A stretch of 7,232 bases of DNA from an uncultured Actinoplanes sp. (GTDB lineage: Bacteria; Actinomycetota; Actinomycetes; Mycobacteriales; Micromonosporaceae), in the NCBI GenBank assembly GCA_934667465.1, contig CAKUMG010000274.1, positions 1-7,232 of the forward strand. Direction: 5' to 3'. Below the pieces are notes generated by a model. The model saw only the letters and a program-made list of their open reading frames with translations. It had not been told where the DNA came from and ran no database searches. Shown here one piece after another: positions 5,803 through 7,232 of this stretch (positions are counted from its first letter, which is position 1; each line of letters begins with the position of its first letter). A program made the position numbers and the translations under genes.

Positions 5803-6984
5803 TCACCCGGCCCGCAGCGTCAGCAGCGTGATCTCGCTCGGCGCGAAGATGCGGAACGGCGGACCCCAGAACCCCGTCCCCCGCGACGTGTACAGCTGCG
5901 TCCGCTCGCCATGGCGGCTCAGCCCCTGCAGAACCGGCTGGTCGAGGCGCACGAGATAGTGGAAAGGCCACATCTGCCCGCCATGCGTGTGGCCGGAGAG
6001 CTGCAGGTCGACGCCGTGGGCGACCGCGCCGGTGATCTGGTGCGGCTGATGCGCGAGCAGCAGCACCGGCAGGCTCGGGTCGGCGCCCCGCAGGGCCGCC
6101 TCGTGGTCGGCATGATGGCCCGGGACGCCGGAGCCGGCGGCGGTGCGGTCGTCGACGCCCGCGATGATCAGGCTGTCGCCGCCGCGGGTGACGACCAGGT
6201 GCCGGTTGTGCAGCCACTCCCAGCCCAGCGAGTTCATGTGCTCGACCCAGCGCGGGGCGCCCGAGTAGTACTCGTGGTTCCCCGTCACATAGACGCGGGC
6301 CAGCGCGGCGCGGATGTCGGCGAGCGGGGCGGCCTGCTCGAGGCGCTGCGACACGTCGCCGTCGGCGATGTCGCCGGTGTGCGTCACGACGTCCGGGTCG
6401 AGCGAGTTGACCACTCGCGTGACTCCCCGGGACCAGCGGGAACGGTCGATCGGGCCGTAGTGCGTGTCGGTCAGCTGCACGACCCGCAGCCCGTCGAGGC
6501 CCGCGCCCAGCCGGGGGATGGTCACGTCGATGCGCCGCACCCGCGAGACCCGCATCGCCTCCCAGTGCCCGTAGCCGAGCAGCACCAGCGACACCACCAC
6601 GACCGCCGCCGTGACGATCCGGGAGCGGGAGGGGTCGGCGACCCCGGCGGCGGCCAGCACCAGGCGCAGCACGTTGCCGAGCAGCGACCAGACGAAGAGG
6701 ACCCACACCACGCCGAGCATCGTGTCGGCGGCGCGCGCCGCGCCGTCGTGGTGGCGCCTGCCGTGCCCGGTGAACATCAGCACCGGGAACGCGGCGGCGG
6801 CCGCGGCGACCAGCACGGTCGCGGTCACGAAGACCGGGCCCGGCCACCGGTTGCCGGCGGCGACCAGGGTCCACCAGGGAACCCCGAAGAGCAGCACCAG
6901 CACCGCACCGACGATCACGGCGAACCGGGCCGCCTGCCCGGGGCGGCGTCGCGGCTCGGTCTCGACTGCTTCTCCTACGGACAC
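5803..6984 (-). CDS. Membrane metallophosphoesterase (YkuE/YaeI-like)
   Basis: This is an intact 393-residue protein. Four hydrophobic helices lie at about residues 21-43, 50-72, 88-113 and 122-139, followed by a calcineurin-like metallophosphoesterase domain from about 160. All metal-site motifs are present in order: DTH (173-175), GDIADGD (204-210), GNHE (235-238), AHQPH (His312) and SGHTHGGQ (330-337). The closing YTSRGTGFWGPPFR and FAPSEITLL are typical of this branch. The family uses a two-metal centre to hydrolyse phosphoesters; the YkuE/YaeI branch has been linked to membrane-associated substrates, but the substrate here cannot be read from sequence. The GTG at 6984 is the only in-frame start after an open but start-less stretch. 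No Shine-Dalgarno precedes it, so a leaderless message is possible. It is transcribed away from the lipoprotein gene across a 115-bp gap. Confidence 0.92.
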   Translation of the reverse strand: MSVGEAVETEPRRRPGQAARFAVIVGAVLVLLFGVPWWTLVAAGNRWPGPVFVTATVLVAAAAAAFPVLMFTGHGRRHHDGAARAADTMLGVVWVLFVWSLLGNVLRLVLAAAGVADPSRSRIVTAAVVVVSLVLLGYGHWEAMRVSRVRRIDVTIPRLGAGLDGLRVVQLTDTHYGPIDRSRWSRGVTRVVNSLDPDVVTHTGDIADGDVSQRLEQAAPLADIRAALARVYVTGNHEYYSGAPRWVEHMNSLGWEWLHNRHLVVTRGGDSLIIAGVDDRTAAGSGVPGHHADHEAALRGADPSLPVLLLAHQPHQITGAVAHGVDLQLSGHTHGGQMWPFHYLVRLDQPVLQGLSRHGERTQLYTSRGTGFWGPPFRIFAPSEITLLTLRAG

Positions 6985-7099
6985 GGGGCAAGTGTGCCAC
7001 GGGGGTGTGACAGAAATGGCGGGGCTGGCACGAACCGGGGATTCGCGGCGATCTCCGCGCGCCTACCGTCGAAGACACACCACACGGGGGAGAGAAAAG
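6985..7099. promoter_or_regulatory. Divergent intergenic region of 115 bp
   Basis: This gap must hold promoters for both the phosphoesterase (minus) and the lipoprotein (plus). A small dyad CGCGG-cgatct-CCGCG lies at 7044-7059. I see no convincing -35/-10 pair in either direction; CACACT on the minus strand (6991-6996) and TACCGT on the plus strand (about 7063-7068) are weak candidates. Confidence 0.35.
7086..7094 (+). promoter_or_regulatory. Ribosome binding site for the lipoprotein gene
   Basis: GGGGGAGAG precedes the ATG at 7100 with GGAG about seven bases upstream, a strong Shine-Dalgarno that fixes this start. It contrasts with the weak or absent sites at the other starts in the window. 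Confidence 0.7.
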
Positions 7100-7232
7100 A
7101 TGCGCACTGTACGCCTGACCGTCCTGCCCGTCATCGTCGCCGCGGCCGCCCTCGCGGCCTGCACGACGGCCGAGCCCACCCCGCCGCCGGCCCAGCCCGC
7201 GCCGCCCACCGCGAGCGCCTCGGCCCCCGCCT
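7100..7232 (+). CDS. Putative lipoprotein, N-terminal part (runs off the window)
   Basis: ATG at 7100 opens 44 visible codons. The N-terminus is a lipoprotein signal peptide: MRTVR basic start, hydrophobic core LTVLPVIVAAAA, and the lipobox LAAC at residues 18-21, with Cys21 as the expected lipid-modified residue after signal peptidase II cleavage. The mature part begins with a low-complexity Pro/Ala/Thr/Ser linker (EPTPPPAQPAPPTAS), usual for tethering a domain away from the membrane in actinomycetes. The functional domain lies beyond the window, so no role can be given. The gene is divergent from the phosphoesterase, and the two may share control through the 115-bp gap. Confidence 0.85.
   Translation, partial: MRTVRLTVLPVIVAAAALAACTTAEPTPPPAQPAPPTASASAPA

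Noticed and set aside
7028..7072. ECF-sigma promoter (GAACC ... CGTC) ahead of the lipoprotein gene
   Set aside because: The elements are 30 bases apart, about twice the required spacing.
1..7232. tRNA, rRNA, CRISPR array or insertion sequence
   Set aside because: No cloverleaf, rRNA segment, spaced direct-repeat array, transposase motif or terminal inverted repeat pair was found on reading both strands.

Overview
The window is very GC-rich (one sampled 60-base block at 3901-3960 counts 52 G+C). It uses GTG starts freely and carries gene families typical of actinomycetes: a PHBH-type FAD monooxygenase, MarR and TetR regulators, an SDR, HEAT-repeat proteins and a polytopic metallophosphoesterase. 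A Streptomyces, Micromonospora or Actinoplanes-like chromosome fits; the genus cannot be fixed from sequence alone.

Layout. (1) 1-237 is the 3' end of an unidentified plus-strand gene that overlaps, tail to tail, the 3' end of an FAD-monooxygenase gene. (2) 196-1635 is a fused pair: the monooxygenase (minus) lacks its N-terminal Rossmann segment and the adjacent MarR regulator (plus) lacks its N-terminal helices. The two remnants meet at about 1252-1262 with no intergenic DNA left. (3) 1636-2232 has no intact gene. It holds a coding-like minus-strand scrap, a perfect 11-bp hairpin beside a 12-bp palindrome, and an AT-rich patch. (4) 2233-3081 (minus) is an intact gene of lower GC for a protein with two membrane helices and a beta-rich soluble domain; it looks acquired. 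(5) 3268-3510 is a small single-helix ORF. (6) 3525 to about 4940 is a HEAT-repeat gene broken by a one-base frameshift near 4277 and probably cut at its 3' end. (7) About 4930-5591 is a second fused pair: the C-terminus of an SDR (minus) joined at about 5178-5182 to the C-terminal domain of a TetR regulator (plus), again with both 5' ends and the promoter region gone. (8) 5592-5802 is a convergent intergenic region with strong hairpins. (9) 5803-6984 (minus) is an intact membrane metallophosphoesterase, divergent from a lipoprotein gene starting at 7100.

The main result is the pattern. Between two healthy borders lies a roughly 5-kb eroded zone in which two unrelated divergent oxidoreductase/regulator pairs suffered the same lesion: loss of both 5' ends and the control region between them. 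A HEAT gene is also frameshifted there, and a low-GC membrane gene sits in the middle. The window supports an eroded insertion hotspot better than a coherent functional operon. No CRISPR array, rRNA, tRNA or recognisable transposase was seen. The one candidate for new biology is the two-helix/beta-rich protein at 2233-3081.
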